From the NCBI GenBank assembly GCA_018398575.1, contig JAGTXZ010000024.1, positions 2,108,001 through 2,172,000 of the forward strand: DNA of 64,000 nucleotides. The letters run 5' to 3'. The notes below the pieces were generated by a model. It made no database searches and was not told the DNA's origin. It was given only the letters and a program-made list of their open reading frames with translations. This document shows positions 24,131-37,800 of the stretch, piece by piece. A program made the position numbers and the translations under genes. Each line of letters begins with the position of its first letter. Position 1 is the stretch's first letter. The stretch comes from Ampelomyces quisqualis (lineage: Eukaryota > Ascomycota > Dothideomycetes > Pleosporales > Phaeosphaeriaceae).

Positions 24131-24900
24131 TTATTATAAAAGAGTAACTTAGTATTGTTTATAGTAAGAAAGTATAACTTCTCTATATAAACAGTTTTAC
24201 TTAACTTCTCTAATTTACTTATAAGGCACTAAGCCTTGTTATACTCTATGTTTTACTTATATAAGTATCTTCTTATAATATAGTAACTATACAATTACTT
24301 TACTAAGTAACTTTTTATCTACTTCTAATTTTACTTTACACTTTTTATAAGTATAGTATAATAACTACTAGAGTAAGGTTACGTAAAGACTTCTAAGGTA
24401 TATATTATTTATATATTTTAAATAGTATAAAATCTTAAAGAATATAACAAAATACTCTAAGATATAAGTAGAACAATACTTATAAAAAGTACTAGTAAGA
24501 GTTAAGTATTACTAAATCTCTAAGGTAAGGCGCAGCTACATTTTTTAAGAAATAGATAGTATAATAAAATAAAATTTTAAGAACAAAGTATAGAGTAAAC
24601 CTATAAATATATAGTTCTAGTTAAAGAAAATTTTAGGAAAAGAAGATAATAGTATTATAATCTTAGATCTGTCTAGTAAATTATTCTTAGATAAAATAGA
24701 TACAGCCTACTAAAAGTAAGTAAGTTAGAAATATATAGAAAAGATTACGTAACTTAGCTTATAAGTAGATAATCTATAAGCTTATAGCTTAGTCTATAAA
24801 AAGAATTCAATTATATAGGTAGGCTTATATAGTCTAAAATAAGCTTTATTTGCTTTATAGCTTACTTTCCTAGGCCTATACTTTAAAAAGTAAGCTTAAG
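24131..24900. other. Decayed 3' part of Gypsy-A copy 3 up to its LTR
   Basis: Expected to correspond to the untranslated/antisense-frame segment and the first part of the 3' LTR. Similarity by eye is poor and no frame stands out. The start of the LTR cannot be fixed. Confidence 0.4.
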
Positions 24901-25150
24901 AATCTTGTTTAGTATAAACAAACTATAGTAGACTCTTATAGATTATTCTATCTAACTTATAGTACTAACGCCTTAGTTATTTATAACTATAACTAGCTAT
25001 ATAATTATTGTTACACTTTTAAGAACGCTCTAGCCTTTACTATCTTAGTAATAATATTCTTTAAATCTTAAGTTTCTTTATACCTATCTATAAAAACTAA
25101 CTTTAGCTATACTATAGTTTAGACTAGTACTATTATAATTTACTACTTAT
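24901..25150 (+). repeat. Gypsy-A copy 3, 3' LTR remnant
   Basis: The segment ACTCTTATAGATTATTCTAT through GCCTTTACTATCTTAGTAA to AACTTTAGCTATACT follows the order of the second half of the Gypsy-A LTR (compare 34610-34842). The terminal CTTAACA is not clear. Confidence 0.78.
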
Positions 25151-25154
25151 TATA

Positions 25155-25590
25155 ACTATATATATCTACTAGCTTAAAAAAGCTAGAGTATAATCTTATA
25201 ACTTTTAAATAGTTATAAGTCTAGTATACTAAGACTACGTAAGTACGTATTCTCTAGATTTATACTAAAGTAGATTACTAGAAGTAAGCTCTAGTAAAAA
25301 GAAGCTTTTATAGTATAGTACCTAATATTAAGTCAAAGGCTTATAATAGTATTCTTAATAATTAAAATTACCTAAATAAGACTTATAGTATTAGTCTAAT
25401 AATATTAGTTTAGCGTATATAATATTAGTCTTCTACTTAGTTAGGTTATACTAGGTAGATTACGTATATAACTAAAGTACACGTATTCTAAAGAATATAT
25501 TATAACTAAAAACATATATATATTTTTACTAGCCTAAAGAAGCTGGTAATTAATTTATTTACTTCGAAATAGTTATAAGCTAAGCGTTAT
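25155..25590 (+). repeat. Two direct repeats of a roughly 75-100 bp unit
   Basis: Unit with ACTAGC(C/T)TAAA(G/A)AAGCT and AAATAGTTATAAG occurs at about 25155-25225 and 25500-25590. A third, good match to the second copy (with TTCTAAAGA(A/G)TATATTATAACTAAAAAC) lies at 41551-41624. Possibly LTR or terminal sequence of an unidentified element. Confidence 0.6.
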
Positions 25591-26443
25591 AAGACTATAG
25601 TGTTAATTCTTTCTATATACCTTTAATTACTAAGATACTTTCTAAATTAAAGATTACTCTAATAATTCTTAATTCTTTGAAAATACCTTCTAAATAAAAT
25701 ACCTAGTTCTATAACTATAGATACCTGTTCTTATAATAAGATTAGCCTAGATATTTTCTTAAAAAGCTAATTAAACTAGTAATACTAGTTTACTTAACTC
25801 TAGCTTTGTACTTATAATAAAAGAGTTAAGAATTTAGTAAATTTAGATAGTAAATTAGTACTTCTAATTAATAATAAGAAACCTAAGTATTCTAAACTCT
25901 TAATAGTATCTATCTAACTAGTCTTACTATTACTATATAAAGCTACTAACCTTTAAAAGTTATACTATAATAAAGCTCTTAGTTAATATAATCTAAGGCT
26001 AGCTACTTATACACTTACCTAAAGTAATTATAAAGAAGACGTTAACTAATGTAAAATTAATATGTAAAAGTAAACTTTTTTATCTACTAAGCTAGGTAAT
26101 ATTTTAAAGTAGATTAGTTAGATAAAAGGTTCGAATCTTATAGCTTCTGTAGTAATTAAGATACTTAACTTCTTAAATATAATCCTATAACTCTTAATTA
26201 GAGTCTTTAACAAAGTATATAAATTAATAGATTAATATATATAATGTCTAATCAGATAATTAGAAAATAAGAGCCTATTTAGAATTAGCTTGTCTAAGTA
26301 AGCTAAGAAATAGCTTACTATATTTAATCTAATCTGTCTTTACTTCTTAATAATTAAATTAAGAAAGCTAGTTACACTCTACCTATTATAGCTAACTAGT
26401 TAAGCTTTAGAACTAAAAGAGTAATATATCTAAGAGATATTAT
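25591..26443. other. AT-rich decayed DNA without recognisable feature
   Basis: No protein-like frame, repeat or RNA gene that I can support. Base composition is as in the rest of the RIPed block. Confidence 0.5.
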
Positions 26444-27207
26444 TGTTAAAAATTAGAGGTTATAGTAGAAATAGTGTAAATTATTATTTCTTTAGTGCTA
26501 ACCAAACTTCTTAATATGTACTCTAAGCATTAGATCTAGATTACTAATTCTAGACTTCTTTGCAATTCCGGTCACTTGTTATCTAGTTTCTAATTTTCTG
26601 ATTTTCAGAAAGTAGTATTCTAGTTTTAGCTTCTAGCTATCTAATTTAAGAGTCTAGCTTCTAGTTCTACTAGTAACTTGTAACTAATATCTAGTTTTAC
26701 TAGTTTTATTAGATAGATACTAGGTTTTAGACCCTAGCGTTAAGTTTCAGCTAGTTTAAGATAGTTTGATATTGGTTTTGTCTATACCAGCCAATTAAGA
26801 GCTTTATAATTTTAGTCCTCTTATAAGTAATTTAGAGCTTAGCTGTTACTTAGCCTATTTAGGATGTTAGGATCAGAATAAAGAGTTATTAACATCTTTT
26901 TTTTAGAAATAACTAAGGAGGCTAATACAGCGCCTATATTAATTACTTAATTTCAAAAATAAGCTAGGTTTTTATAAGCTTTTCTCGAAAATCATATGTT
27001 TAGTTTATTCTTAATAGCTAGATTAGTAATAGCGTATATTTAGTTCTATTTCTAGATTAATATAAACTTATTTATAGTTTTATACTATATTATTATGCTT
27101 TCTTGTAACTAGTCTAGTTGCTAGAAATTTCTTGTTATTTTCTTAAGTTTTAAACTTAACGTAAACTTACTTCTTCTGTAAAAATGTAAGATTACTTAAT
27201 TTTAACA
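26444..27207 (-). repeat. Copia-A LTR, minus orientation, diverged
   Basis: Runs TGTTAAAAATTAGAGG to ATTTTAACA and aligns end to end with 42903-43680 and with the reverse complement of 49495-50272. 764 bp against 778 bp. Flanks ATTAT and CTATC do not match, so no target duplication survives. No Copia-A internal sequence adjoins it; it is best read as an old solo LTR. Confidence 0.9.
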
Positions 27208-27239
27208 CTATCTAGGTTTATAGTAGCCTTTCTATAAGT

Positions 27240-28072
27240 TATATAAGCTACTACTAAGATATAACTTAGTAAATATGCCTATTACTTTAGAAAAACTTGT
27301 ATAATTCTAGAAGATATAGTGTAAGAATAATAACTCCTCTAGTAAGCTATATAATATACTAGTAGATAAGATAAGAATCTTTATAAATATCTATAGAAGC
27401 CTAAATATCTATAAGATACAGCTTATTACTATTGTTTAATATTCTAGAAGGTTGCGTAAACATACACTGTATCTATAATTTGGCTCTAGCTAAAAATAGA
27501 AGTCCTTATTTAAAGCCCTAGATTAATACTTAAATATAATAGTTAACTATTGCTAATACTTTACAGACTAGACTATAATAATTTTTATATAAACTAAGCA
27601 AGAATACTTATATAAGATAGCCTAAAAGGCGCTTAAGATTATAATTTACAAACTAATACTTGTATAATATACTTTAGAACCTTAATTCTAAGGTAAAATG
27701 CTACTCTATATAGCTATTATATAAGTATACTATAAATATTAGAAGCTAGAACCTACTATTTTTAATGCTAAACTATTATGCAACGAACTATTTAGTAATT
27801 TCTACTCTATACTTTAAGTCTTCTATAATAAGAAAGGCTATTAATATCTATAGGACTAGAAAGTAGATAATTTATACTATATAGACAGAAGATATACTAG
27901 TAACAAGATACGAAAAGTATAAGATAGATAGATAGGTTATATAAGATCTATACTACTTATAAATTATATACGTAGCTTATATAATATATTATTATAATTT
28001 AATAATACTAAGAAGTACTTTATATATTATAAGAAAGAATACTAGTCTTTTAAGTACTCTTGTAATAATTAT
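27240..28072 (+). pseudogene. gag: Copia-C gag remnant with zinc knuckle, cut by Gypsy-A copy 2
   Basis: Plus-strand frame ending in a damaged knuckle at 28010-28060: KKYFIYYKKEYxSFKYS, where the pattern implies C-F-x-C-x4-C-W-S with Cys->Tyr and Trp->TAG. The frame runs on across Gypsy-A copy 2: with one target duplicate removed, 28072 joins 34848 in frame and continues CIRAxRxYITIYKLFYSKK. This shows the knuckle belongs to the same polyprotein as the pol at 34848-38280. N-terminal limit unclear. Confidence 0.75.
28068..28072. other. Target-site duplication, left copy ATTAT (Gypsy-A copy 2)
   Basis: ATTAT precedes the LTR start TATTATAAACC. The right partner at 34843-34847 is ATTGT, one G/A transition apart. 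Confidence 0.8.
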
Positions 28073-28527
28073 TATTATAAACCTCTAATAGGAAACATAA
28101 AACGTTATAAATAAACAAGAGAATAGGTTACAAGACTTAGACCTAGTGTAGAGATATAGTATACTAAGTATGTTACGTAACCTTCTTATTAGTCTTATTT
28201 AGTCTTGCTGTTTCTTGCAATAAGAAACTATAAGAATCTACAACAATAATTAAGAATAATAAGAACTATAAAAAAGACTAAGTATATAAGAACTATAATA
28301 AACTCTTATAGATTATTATATTTAACTTATGTTACAGACGCTTAAGTTAGTAACTAGCTATTTAACTATTATTACTCTTTTTAAGAAGTTCTAGCCTTTA
28401 CTATCTTAGTAACAATACCTTCTGTATCTAAAGTAACTCTACACCTATCTGTAAAAACTAACCTTAGCTATACCTCTAGCCTACACTAGTATTCTTATTG
28501 TTTACTACTAGACTAATAGTCTTAACA
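28073..28527 (+). repeat. Gypsy-A copy 2, 5' LTR, 455 bp
   Basis: Starts TATTATAAACC (family TGTTATAAACC), ends TAGTCTTAACA. Same length as the 3' LTR. Confidence 0.95.
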
Positions 28528-28594
28528 CTTTAAATACTCTTATATTAAGCAGTAATATTGCAATAGATACACCTAAGCATTCTTAAGTAGAATA

Positions 28595-29480
28595 ACCTAG
28601 ACTTAAGGTTAAGAAACCTAATCTTTACTATAGAGACTACAATAAACTTAAGACCTAGATTCTCTAGTTTAATAGGCACTTTTATATAGAAGAAGATAAG
28701 ATTAAAGATAATAACAAAGTTATTCTTACTATAACCTACATAAAAGGCAACGCTAAGAAATAAGTACTTCTAACTATCTAGAAGTATATAGATAATAACA
28801 TTAAAGACGTAAATAATACTAACTTTATAGAAGACTAGTAAATGTTGAAAACATACTTATAACAGATCTTTTTACCTCTTAAAGAATTTGTAATTGTAGA
28901 ACAAAAAATCTAAAGTTTAAAATAAACCTAATTAGCTGCTAACTATACTAATGTCTTTTAATAATACGCTTAACAAATTTAGTAAGATAATACTACTCTA
29001 ATACGTATATATAAACAAAGCTATAAGGCTACTATATAAGCTAAACTTGTGTGTAGTAGAATATATATTACTACTCTTAAGGAACTTAAGAATAAAGCTA
29101 TTTGCCTAAATAATAAACTTTATAAACTAGCACTTAAGAATAGGTTATACTCTTTATATCTATTATAGAGACATAAAGGATTTTACTTAAACAAAAGATA
29201 TTAGAGATAAACATAACTAAATAAAGAATAATAGCGCTACTACTAAAGATTTAGAACTTATTAACTACGCCTACTATAAGTATACTTAGGGTATAGACCT
29301 TAGGCTATGCACTTAAACAACCTTAATAAAGGCTAAGAATAGAAAAGTTACTTAAAGAAACAACTATAAGAAGATAGGCCTAATAAAAATAAGATTACTT
29401 ATTATAACTATAATAAAGTTAGATACAATATGTAAGACTATTACTCTAAGAGCAAAGTTACACGCTAACTTAACGTGTTA
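28595..29480 (+). pseudogene. gag: Gypsy-A copy 2 gag remnant
   Basis: Aligns with 341-1219 of copy 1. The RxYKQSYKATI segment is at 29004 and a decayed zinc knuckle at about 29400-29440 (YNYNKVRYN). The distance from this gag marker to the RT marker at 31487 is 2483 bases, which is 2 modulo 3, the same offset as in copy 1 (2486). Confidence 0.85.
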
Positions 29481-30589
29481 ACTAACGCTTTAGAAGAAGA
29501 CGTTAAAGAATAGATTATAATTTAGAACTAACCTATTGTCTAATAAATTAATAGACAACTAATAGTAAGATAGACAAAAGACACCTCTACTATATTATCT
29601 AATAACTAGGTCTTAACTAACTTCGTGTTATAATATAACTAGAAATAAAACTATAATATTAAATAATTCTAATAGATAAAACTACTCTTACTTTAAATAT
29701 AATAAAACATTAACAACTAGTATAACTAAACTAATTTTAACTAAGAATATATAAAAAAATATTACTAATCTCTATAAGTATATTATACTCTCTAAATAAA
29801 TAAGTTCTTTCTAAGTAAAAATAGAGTTATAGAAAAAAGACAATTGCTATACCTCGAAAACAGAGTCTATAGAACATAGGATTAACTACAGACTATAAGA
29901 GTCTATAATACCTAAGAAGACTAAGAACTTACGCTAGATAAGCTAGACATACATTTACTACTAGCTAGCCCTAAACTAGTATACTAGAATGCAATAGTTA
30001 GAAAACTATATTAAGAGGTAGACGCAAATAGTCTATATAAGATATATCATAACTTACACATAAATTAGATATACTATACTAAGAACAGGTAAGTATTAGT
30101 ACTAAACTCTATACCTATAGAGTACTAGAACAAAAAGGTATACAAATTGTATTAAATTCTGCTTATAGATAGATACCTATAGGATTCTTATATTCTAAAA
30201 TACAGACTTCTATTATAGATCGCATATAATAGCAACTACTACCTAATATATTATAGTAGTAAATTTAACTAATACTTTTTTTAGTAAAAATAGCCTTATA
30301 AGTACTAATAGTATAATAACTCTAAAGATACCTGCGCAAATTACCTATACAATAAACAAAATATAAGAAGTTTTCTTAACGTATTAGAGAAAGAAAGTAT
30401 ATCTTACTAAATACTTATTAATAGTAGCTGCATAAACTATATATAGTTATTCTACTAATAACTAGAATATAAGAAGCACTATAACAATAAAGAAGTTAAT
30501 AGATATAAAAAGAATAAGTCTTTTTTAGAGTTAACTCTAGACTCTAGAAGAAGACCTAAAGCTGCAACGTAATTAACTCTGCGAAGCTT

Positions 30590-33500
30590 ATAAAACTTAT
30601 AGTTAGAGTTAACAGAATAAGAATAAAGGCACTTCTAGATTTAGAATTATAAGTAAACTATATTTTAGGCAATGCCTTTTTAAGAGCTAGGCTCTAACCT
30701 TATTAGAAATAATAATTATATAAACTTTATATTGCAAATAGAAAACAGATACCTAATAAGTTACTTATTAGATATAAAACTACTATAGAACTTAATATCT
30801 AAGGAACTAAACAGAAAATATACCTAGACATCTTTAGATTAGCTACCTACAATATTATATTAGAACTTCTATAGTTTAGAAAGAATAGCCTACAGATAGA
30901 CTAAAGAAAGAGATCTATTTCTCTAGGAAATTACAACAATATAAGAGATTCTACGCTAACGCATTAGTAGTATTTAATAATAGATAAGAAGATAATTAAT
31001 AATATTACTTTAATAAAGACGTAGTTAAAGATACAACTAGTTAACTTAGACAATTAAAAAAGAAATACTAATACGTTATAAGTTTTAGAGAAATATATAA
31101 CTCTTAATAAACCTAAGAAGTATAGAAAGTTTAAAAAACTATTCTTAGAAGACACAGGTTTAGAAGCACTGCCTAAGTATTAGGAGTAGAACTATAAGAT
31201 TATCCTAGAAGAAGAGAAAAGGTAAACCTTTAGACTAATCTATAGATTATTAAAAAAAGAGCTAGAAGCACTTTAAGAGTATATCTAAGTAAACCTAAAG
31301 AAAGGTTTTATCTAAGTATTAGAATTACTAGCTTAATACCTAATTATGTTTGTACTAAAAAAGAATAGTAAACTACAACTATATATAAACTTTTAAAAAC
31401 TTAATAATATTATAGTTAAGAATTAATACTTACTACCTAATATTTTAGAACTATAGAATTAACTAGCCTATACAAAGATCTTTATAGTATTAGATCTAAG
31501 AGGCGTGTATAACCTTATACGCATAAAGAAAGGCAAAGAATAAAAGATAGCGTTTGAAATACACTACAGCTACTATAAGTATATAGTAATACAATTTAGT
31601 CTTACTAACGCTTTAGTAATATATTAAGTACTTATTAATAATAAACTTAGAGAATACTTAGACATATTTCTTATTATATATCTTAACAATATTCTTATCT
31701 ATTTAGAAAATAAAAAAGAATATATAGAATATATTTATACAATTGTAACACTACTAGAAAAGTTCTCTTTAGTAGTATAGACTCTAATAAATGTAAATAG
31801 TACTATAAAGAAGTAAAATTCCTAGAGTGTATAGTTAAAAAAAAATAGAGTATAAATAAGTAAGAACAAGATTAAAGTTATTAGAAATTAGCTAACGCCT
31901 ACTATAGTAAAGAATATCTAATCCTTTTTAGGCTTTGTTAACTTTAATTAATAGACAATCTAGAATTTTTTACTAATTACTATACTACTTACTTAACTTA
32001 CAAAAAAAATATACCTTAGAAATAGATAGAAGAATAAAGCTAGGCATTTAAGACGCTTAAAGACATTTATATAGCACTGCCTATTCTTATTGTATCTAGA
32101 AGTAGAAAACTACTTAGATTTAAAACTAACATATTAGACTTAGCAATTAGAATATATACAAAACAAACATAAGATAGAAAATAGCACTCTATAGCCTACT
32201 ACATATAAAAGTTTACACTACTAGAAGAAAAGTATAATATATATAATAAAGAACTACTTATAATTATAGTAGCACTTAAATATTAAAGAATCTATACAGA
32301 AAGTTGCTTAGATCGTATAATATACTTAGACTACATAAACTAACAACTTTTACTACTATTAAATAAAGTACTTAATTAGAAACGAGTATAATAGTTAGAG
32401 ATATTATAATAGTATAAGTTTATAATTGTTTATATACTTAGAAAAGATAACAGTAGAGTAATTGCTATTAGCCAAAGATTAGATATTACTAAAACTAAAA
32501 CTATTAATACCTTAAGTATTCTTCAAAGACAAAATAGTAGATCTCTTAGACTAGCAAGATATATTAACAACCTAATAATAAAAATTAGAATTAATGTCTT
32601 AAAAGAACTACAAGAATTATTTATACAATAACACTATAATAACCTAGTACACAGTTATCCTAGAGTAAGCTAAACTATAGAACTAATTTAATAAAAGTAC
32701 TAGTTTAAGAATAAAAAGGATAAAGTAAGCACTTATAGTAAAAATGCGTAAACTGTTAACGTAACTAATATAGTACATACGCACCTTACAAAGAAAAACA
32801 GCTAATAGAACTCCTAACTAAGCTTTAGACTAATATATTAAAAGACTTTGTAACAGAACTACTACTGTTAAAAGACTCTGCTATAAGATTATATTATAAC
32901 ACTATTATAGTAATAGTAGATTACTTTACTAAATACACTATAATACTACTCTTTTAATAAGACTATATAGCTATTTAGCTAGTATACGTACTTAAGAATA
33001 GACCTATTAGATACTATAGTATACTAAAGTTAATTCTTAGTAATTAAGATAAACTCTTTACGTTAAATTATTAGACTACCTAAATAGCAGAAATTAGAAC
33101 GTAACAAAAGCTATTGATAGCTTATTACTTCTAAACAAATAGCTAAATAAAAAGAATAAATAAAACTATAAAGACGTATCTTAAGATATATAGTAACCTG
33201 TAACAGATAAATTAGGTTTTACTACTACTAATAGCATAGTCAGCCTATAATAACAAATTGTCTAAAGCTATAGGTAAGACGCTATACTTTGCAAACTATA
33301 GATAATATCTAAATCTCTTTACAAGAATATTACCTAGCCTAAAGGCTAAAGCTGCTATACATATAGTAGAAGAAATAGAGAAAACTTATACTAAGATAGA
33401 AGAATAAATATAACACGCTTAGATACAGAGTATCTTATATATTAACAGAAAACAAAAAATAGTACCTTAGCTAAGAAAGAGAGATAAGGTGTATCTTTAC

Positions 33501-33860
33501 ACTAAAAATCTATATATAAAACAACAAAGTAAAGGACCTAACTACGTTAAAGTTAGACTATTTTTAATTTCAAAAAAAATAGACTAGTTATATATACACT
33601 TAAGCTTCTACTAACTATAAAGATCTACTCTAGATTCTATGTAAGCCTACTAGAACTAGCTAACCTAGAAATACTATTACAGTAAACCTTTTGCTATAAA
33701 CTTAAAGAAGAAAACAAATTTAAAGTTAAGAAAATAATAACATACTAAGATAAGAACTGCTAAAAAGAATACCTAGTTAAATAGTTAGAGTATAACAACT
33801 TAGAGAATATATAAGCGCTAGAAACAAACCTTATAAATTACTAACTACTTCTAGTACGTT
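30590..33860 (+). pseudogene. pol: Gypsy-A copy 2 pol remnant, protease to chromodomain
   Basis: Protease near 30630. RT about 31185-31830 with LDLRGVYNLIRIKKGKE from 31490 and an active-site box reading IIYLNNILIY near 31680, both Asp mutated to Asn. RNase H about 32040-32480. Integrase about 32630-33600, with DFVTELLLLKDSAIRL near 32844. Chromodomain about 33715-33850 (KVKKIITYx, KEYLVKxLEYNNLENI). Copy 1 and copy 2 carry different sets of stops, as expected if each was mutated independently. A 2-bp gain near 31780 shifts frame relative to copy 1. Confidence 0.92.
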
Positions 33861-33879
33861 ATTACTATGCTACAAAGTA

Positions 33880-34300
33880 GAACAAGAACTAGACTCTTTT
33901 AGCATTAATAAGTAATCTACAGCCTAGTTTAGAGATTTTAGAGCGTGTTACCCCTTTAATATTAGCAGACTAGTATTAATAATACGCTGCTTCTTATAAT
34001 AAAGAGCTAGCTTCTACTTTTATATATAGCGTAGTTTGTTTTAACACGCGTATATCTAAAGAAATACTAACTTTGCTTCTGTTTTATCTAATGCTAACAT
34101 AGCTTCTTCTAACTTCTTCTACTACTCTAACTCTTTTATTTGTTAGTCTAGCTCTAAAAAGTCTAGTAGTAGAATATTCTAAGAGACACACTCTTTTACA
34201 CTTATAGACTTATAGTTTCTACACTTCTTACTTAATAACAACAGCTTGTAAAGTAAGCCCTTTTAAGAATATTAGTTGCAGGCTACTATAGTAAATAATC
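33880..34300 (-). pseudogene. Antisense open frame of Gypsy-A copy 2 (better-kept Cys cluster)
   Basis: Minus-strand counterpart of the frame at 12705-13090. From about 34235 reads KKCRNYKSISVKECVS, then LLLDFLELDxQIKELE and KKLEEAMLA. Cys is kept at two of three cluster positions where copy 1 has Tyr, and the coiled-coil heptads are conserved with conservative changes. Agreement between two independently decayed copies supports a real protein-coding history on this strand. Confidence 0.66.
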
Positions 34301-34387
34301 TTTTATTGTTAATACAATTACCTTAAAGATAATAATAATATATAGCCTAAGAACTTATAAGAATATAAGAATAAAAGAAAAGAATAG

Positions 34388-34842
34388 TGTTATAAACCTC
34401 TAATAGAAAACATAGAACGTAATAAATAAACAAGAGAATAGGTTATAAGACTTAGACCTAGTGTAGGGATATATTATAGTAAGTATGTTACGTAACATTT
34501 TTATTAGTCTTATTTAGTCTTACTGTTTCTTATAACAAGAAAATATAAGAATCTACAATAATAATTAAGAATAATAAGAACTATAAGAAAGACTAAGTAT
34601 ACAGAAACTATAATAAACTCTTATAGATTATTGCGTTTAACTTATATTACAGACGCTTAAGTTAGTAACTAGCTATTTAACTATTATTACTCTTTTTAGA
34701 AAGCCTTAGCCTTTACTATCTTAGTAACAATACTCTCTGTATCTAAAGCAACTCTGCACCTATCTGTAAAAACTAACCTTAGCTATACCTCTAGTCTATA
34801 CTAGTATTCTTATTGTTTACTACTAGACTAACAGTCTTAACA
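34388..34842 (+). repeat. Gypsy-A copy 2, 3' LTR, 455 bp
   Basis: Starts TGTTATAAACC, the best-preserved LTR start in the window, and ends CAGTCTTAACA. Confidence 0.95.
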
Positions 34843-34847
34843 ATTGT
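34843..34847. other. Target-site duplication, right copy ATTGT (Gypsy-A copy 2)
   Basis: Follows the LTR end directly. The reading frame of Copia-C continues from here. Confidence 0.8.
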
Positions 34848-37800
34848 ATAAGAGCTTAACGCTAATATATTACTATATACAAACTATTCTATAGTAAGAA
34901 ACCTAACTAATATACTATTATAGTATATATTTTAGACTTTAAAGGTTACGTAGAGGATAGTAAGAGCTTATACAGTAACAATAAATATAAGAAAGACCTA
35001 AATAATAAGAAAAGCTAAGAGATAATATTATAGTTTATATTAATATTATCTCTATACTAGATAATAGGTAAAGATATCTATAACATACTATATAAAGAAT
35101 AAGAAGACTAGTGTTTACTTAATAACTAGTATTATATAATATTCTAAGGTAAACTCTAGAATACAAGTACTATATAAGTCTTTACTATAGAAAAAAACTA
35201 GCTAATAGCTAACTTTAAAGAAAATTCCTATATACAAGTAGACTACATACTAAAAGAAACTACTTTAAGCTTTAGAGGCTAAGTTGCAAAAAACTCTATT
35301 AGTACTATATAAATTAGAAACCTATTTAGAAAGGTTCTATACTATATTATAGATATACTAACTTTCTTTCTTTTATTACTAGTAGATATAGAAAGGCTTA
35401 GCGTATACTTTAATAATATACTCAACTATATTATATAAAAGAATAGTATAATAGTTTTAGTTATATAAAAACAGAGGTACCTATTCTTTAATATAGGTAA
35501 GATAGATACTATTAACTTCTTAATAGAATGCAAACTATAGACTTTACTATAGGTCTAGTTACTCTTACATAAAAAGATTATATAGAATACTATTGGAAGC
35601 TAGCTGTAATATTAATATATAAATAGTAGCGAAAGTAGAAAAGTTCTATTAGTTCTATTAATTATGTAGAAGCTTACTACAAAGATTTAAGTTTGTAGTA
35701 AGAGATAACGTAGACTTTAACTTTAAGATTATTACTAAAATAATTTATATTAGTAGTAAGAACGCTTGATATATTTTATAAACGTGTAAATATTCTTTTA
35801 ACCTATAATCTTTCTTAAGACGCTTTCTATATAAGATATATAGAATGCCTTATATATATAGTTAATTAATATCTACTAAGGCTTACTAGACTTTATCTTA
35901 TATTATCTAGAAATTAACATTTCTATAGAAGACTTCTAGAATTATATAAAGATTGCTAGTATTACTTATTACTAGATACTAATAGAAGTATACTAGGCTA
36001 TTAGTAAGATTAAATATATCTATACACTTCTGCGTTATATATTTTATATTCTTAAAGTAAAGTTACGTAATAATACTAGTAATAAAACTATACTATAGAT
36101 AGTAGTTAAGGCACTAAGTAATACTACTAGACTAGATAGTATTATACTAACACTTCTTGTAGTTAGCGTATACTTAAGAATTAATATAGACTTTTTACCT
36201 TCTCTAGATATTATATAATATTCTCTTATAGTATAAAAAGCTATAAAGAATCTCTAAGCCTAGAAAGTAAGAAAGAAAATAAATTGTATAATAAATATAA
36301 GAAATAGGCTCTTATATATAATATTCTGAATATCTTCTAAGATATAAAGGTTCTAATCTAGAAAGAGAAGAAAAGCTAGACTAGCTTCTACTCTATATAA
36401 AATATAGAAGAAAGAGATATTATTATAAACCTTAATAATAACTTTCTAGAAGCTAGGTTTATTTATATTAAAAAATACTTTAGGTATAATAAAGAGTATA
36501 TTATATAACATAACCTAAATACTATCTTAGACTAAGATAAGCTACTTATTTCTATAGTAGAATAGCCTTTTATAAGATAATAAGAAAGACTAAAGAAGTA
36601 CCTTCTCTTTAAGTAGAATATTATTACATAAATAGTAACTTAGACAAAAAAGAATAATATAGAACTAGCTATTAAGCTTTATAAAGATAGAGTTATAACT
36701 ACACTAGGTAAACTATTTAGAGAAGCTAATTATATAGAAATTAATATACTTATTACTAACAATACTTTTTAGGTTATAGCCTATAACCTTACTATATATA
36801 AAGAGTAAATTTTCTACCTTTACCTTATATAAGAAATTAAGGTAAAAACTTATAACTATATAGGAAAATATAGCTTATTTTTTCTAGCTATTTATATAAG
36901 AAGAAGACAAAGATTTTTAATTAGTCTTCTACAATCTAGTAGATAAGCTAGAGACTCTTTTTAGCTCTAGAAGCTAGCTTTCTTACTATGTATAGAATGT
37001 AATATAAATTGCGTAATATTACTTAGGCCTATATTTAATCTAAGAATAAGCTACTCTATATAATTCTAGTAAAGCTACCTAAGAATCTATAAGGCTACTT
37101 CTTACCTAGTATAATTCTCTAGATTATATAACTACTATATAGCGCTATAGAATCTAGTCTATACTAGTCTAAGATATACTATAATTACTATAAGAATAGA
37201 CTCTATATAATAGTCTTATTATATAACTTCTACCTACTTATAACCTAGAAGAGATAGAACCTATTAAGTATAATAGAGCTGTTAACTAATAACACTCTAA
37301 GTTTTATTATCTTAAGCTTCTTTGTATAAGAAGAAGAAATACTTAAAAGAGTATAGTTTAAGGTAAAGCTAAAGACTATTCTCTTATATAATAAGCCTCT
37401 TAAGTTTAATAGAAAAAGAATTATATATAGAAATAATACTATCTATATTAAGTAAAAAGGCTTTTCTACTAGCCTTTACACTATTTATATAGATACACTA
37501 AATGCTATATAAAAATATATTTAGTAGAAGGTAAGAGAGGTATATATTACCTTTATGTACTAGCTAAAAGCTATATTTAACCTCTCTATAGCTGTATAAA
37601 CTATAGATACTTCTAAAGAAAATATCGAAGCTCTAAATATATAATCTAGTAGTAGATTATTAATTCTATATAAGGTCTAGCTTATATACCTCTAGACCTT
37701 ACTTATATAAAACTCTTTATCTTTATAGATAGCTCTTTTGCTAAGAATAAGAACCTTAGCTTCTAATTAGGTTTTCTTATTATTCTAGCTACTAAAGACT

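Larger units (their letters stand above)
28073..34842 (+). mobile_element. Gypsy-A copy 2: full-length chromovirus, RIP-degraded
   Basis: 6770 bp with 455-bp LTRs at 28073-28527 and 34388-34842 and a 5-bp target duplication (ATTAT/ATTGT). It aligns throughout with copy 1 and provides the uninterrupted version of the Gypsy-B insertion site near 32768. It is inserted just after the zinc knuckle in Copia-C. It carries many TAA/TAG stops and at least one 2-bp indel near 31780 relative to copy 1. Confidence 0.95.

Noticed and set aside
26439..27212. Target duplication around the LTR at 26444-27207
   Set aside because: Flanks ATTAT and CTATC differ at both ends in ways C->T change does not explain.
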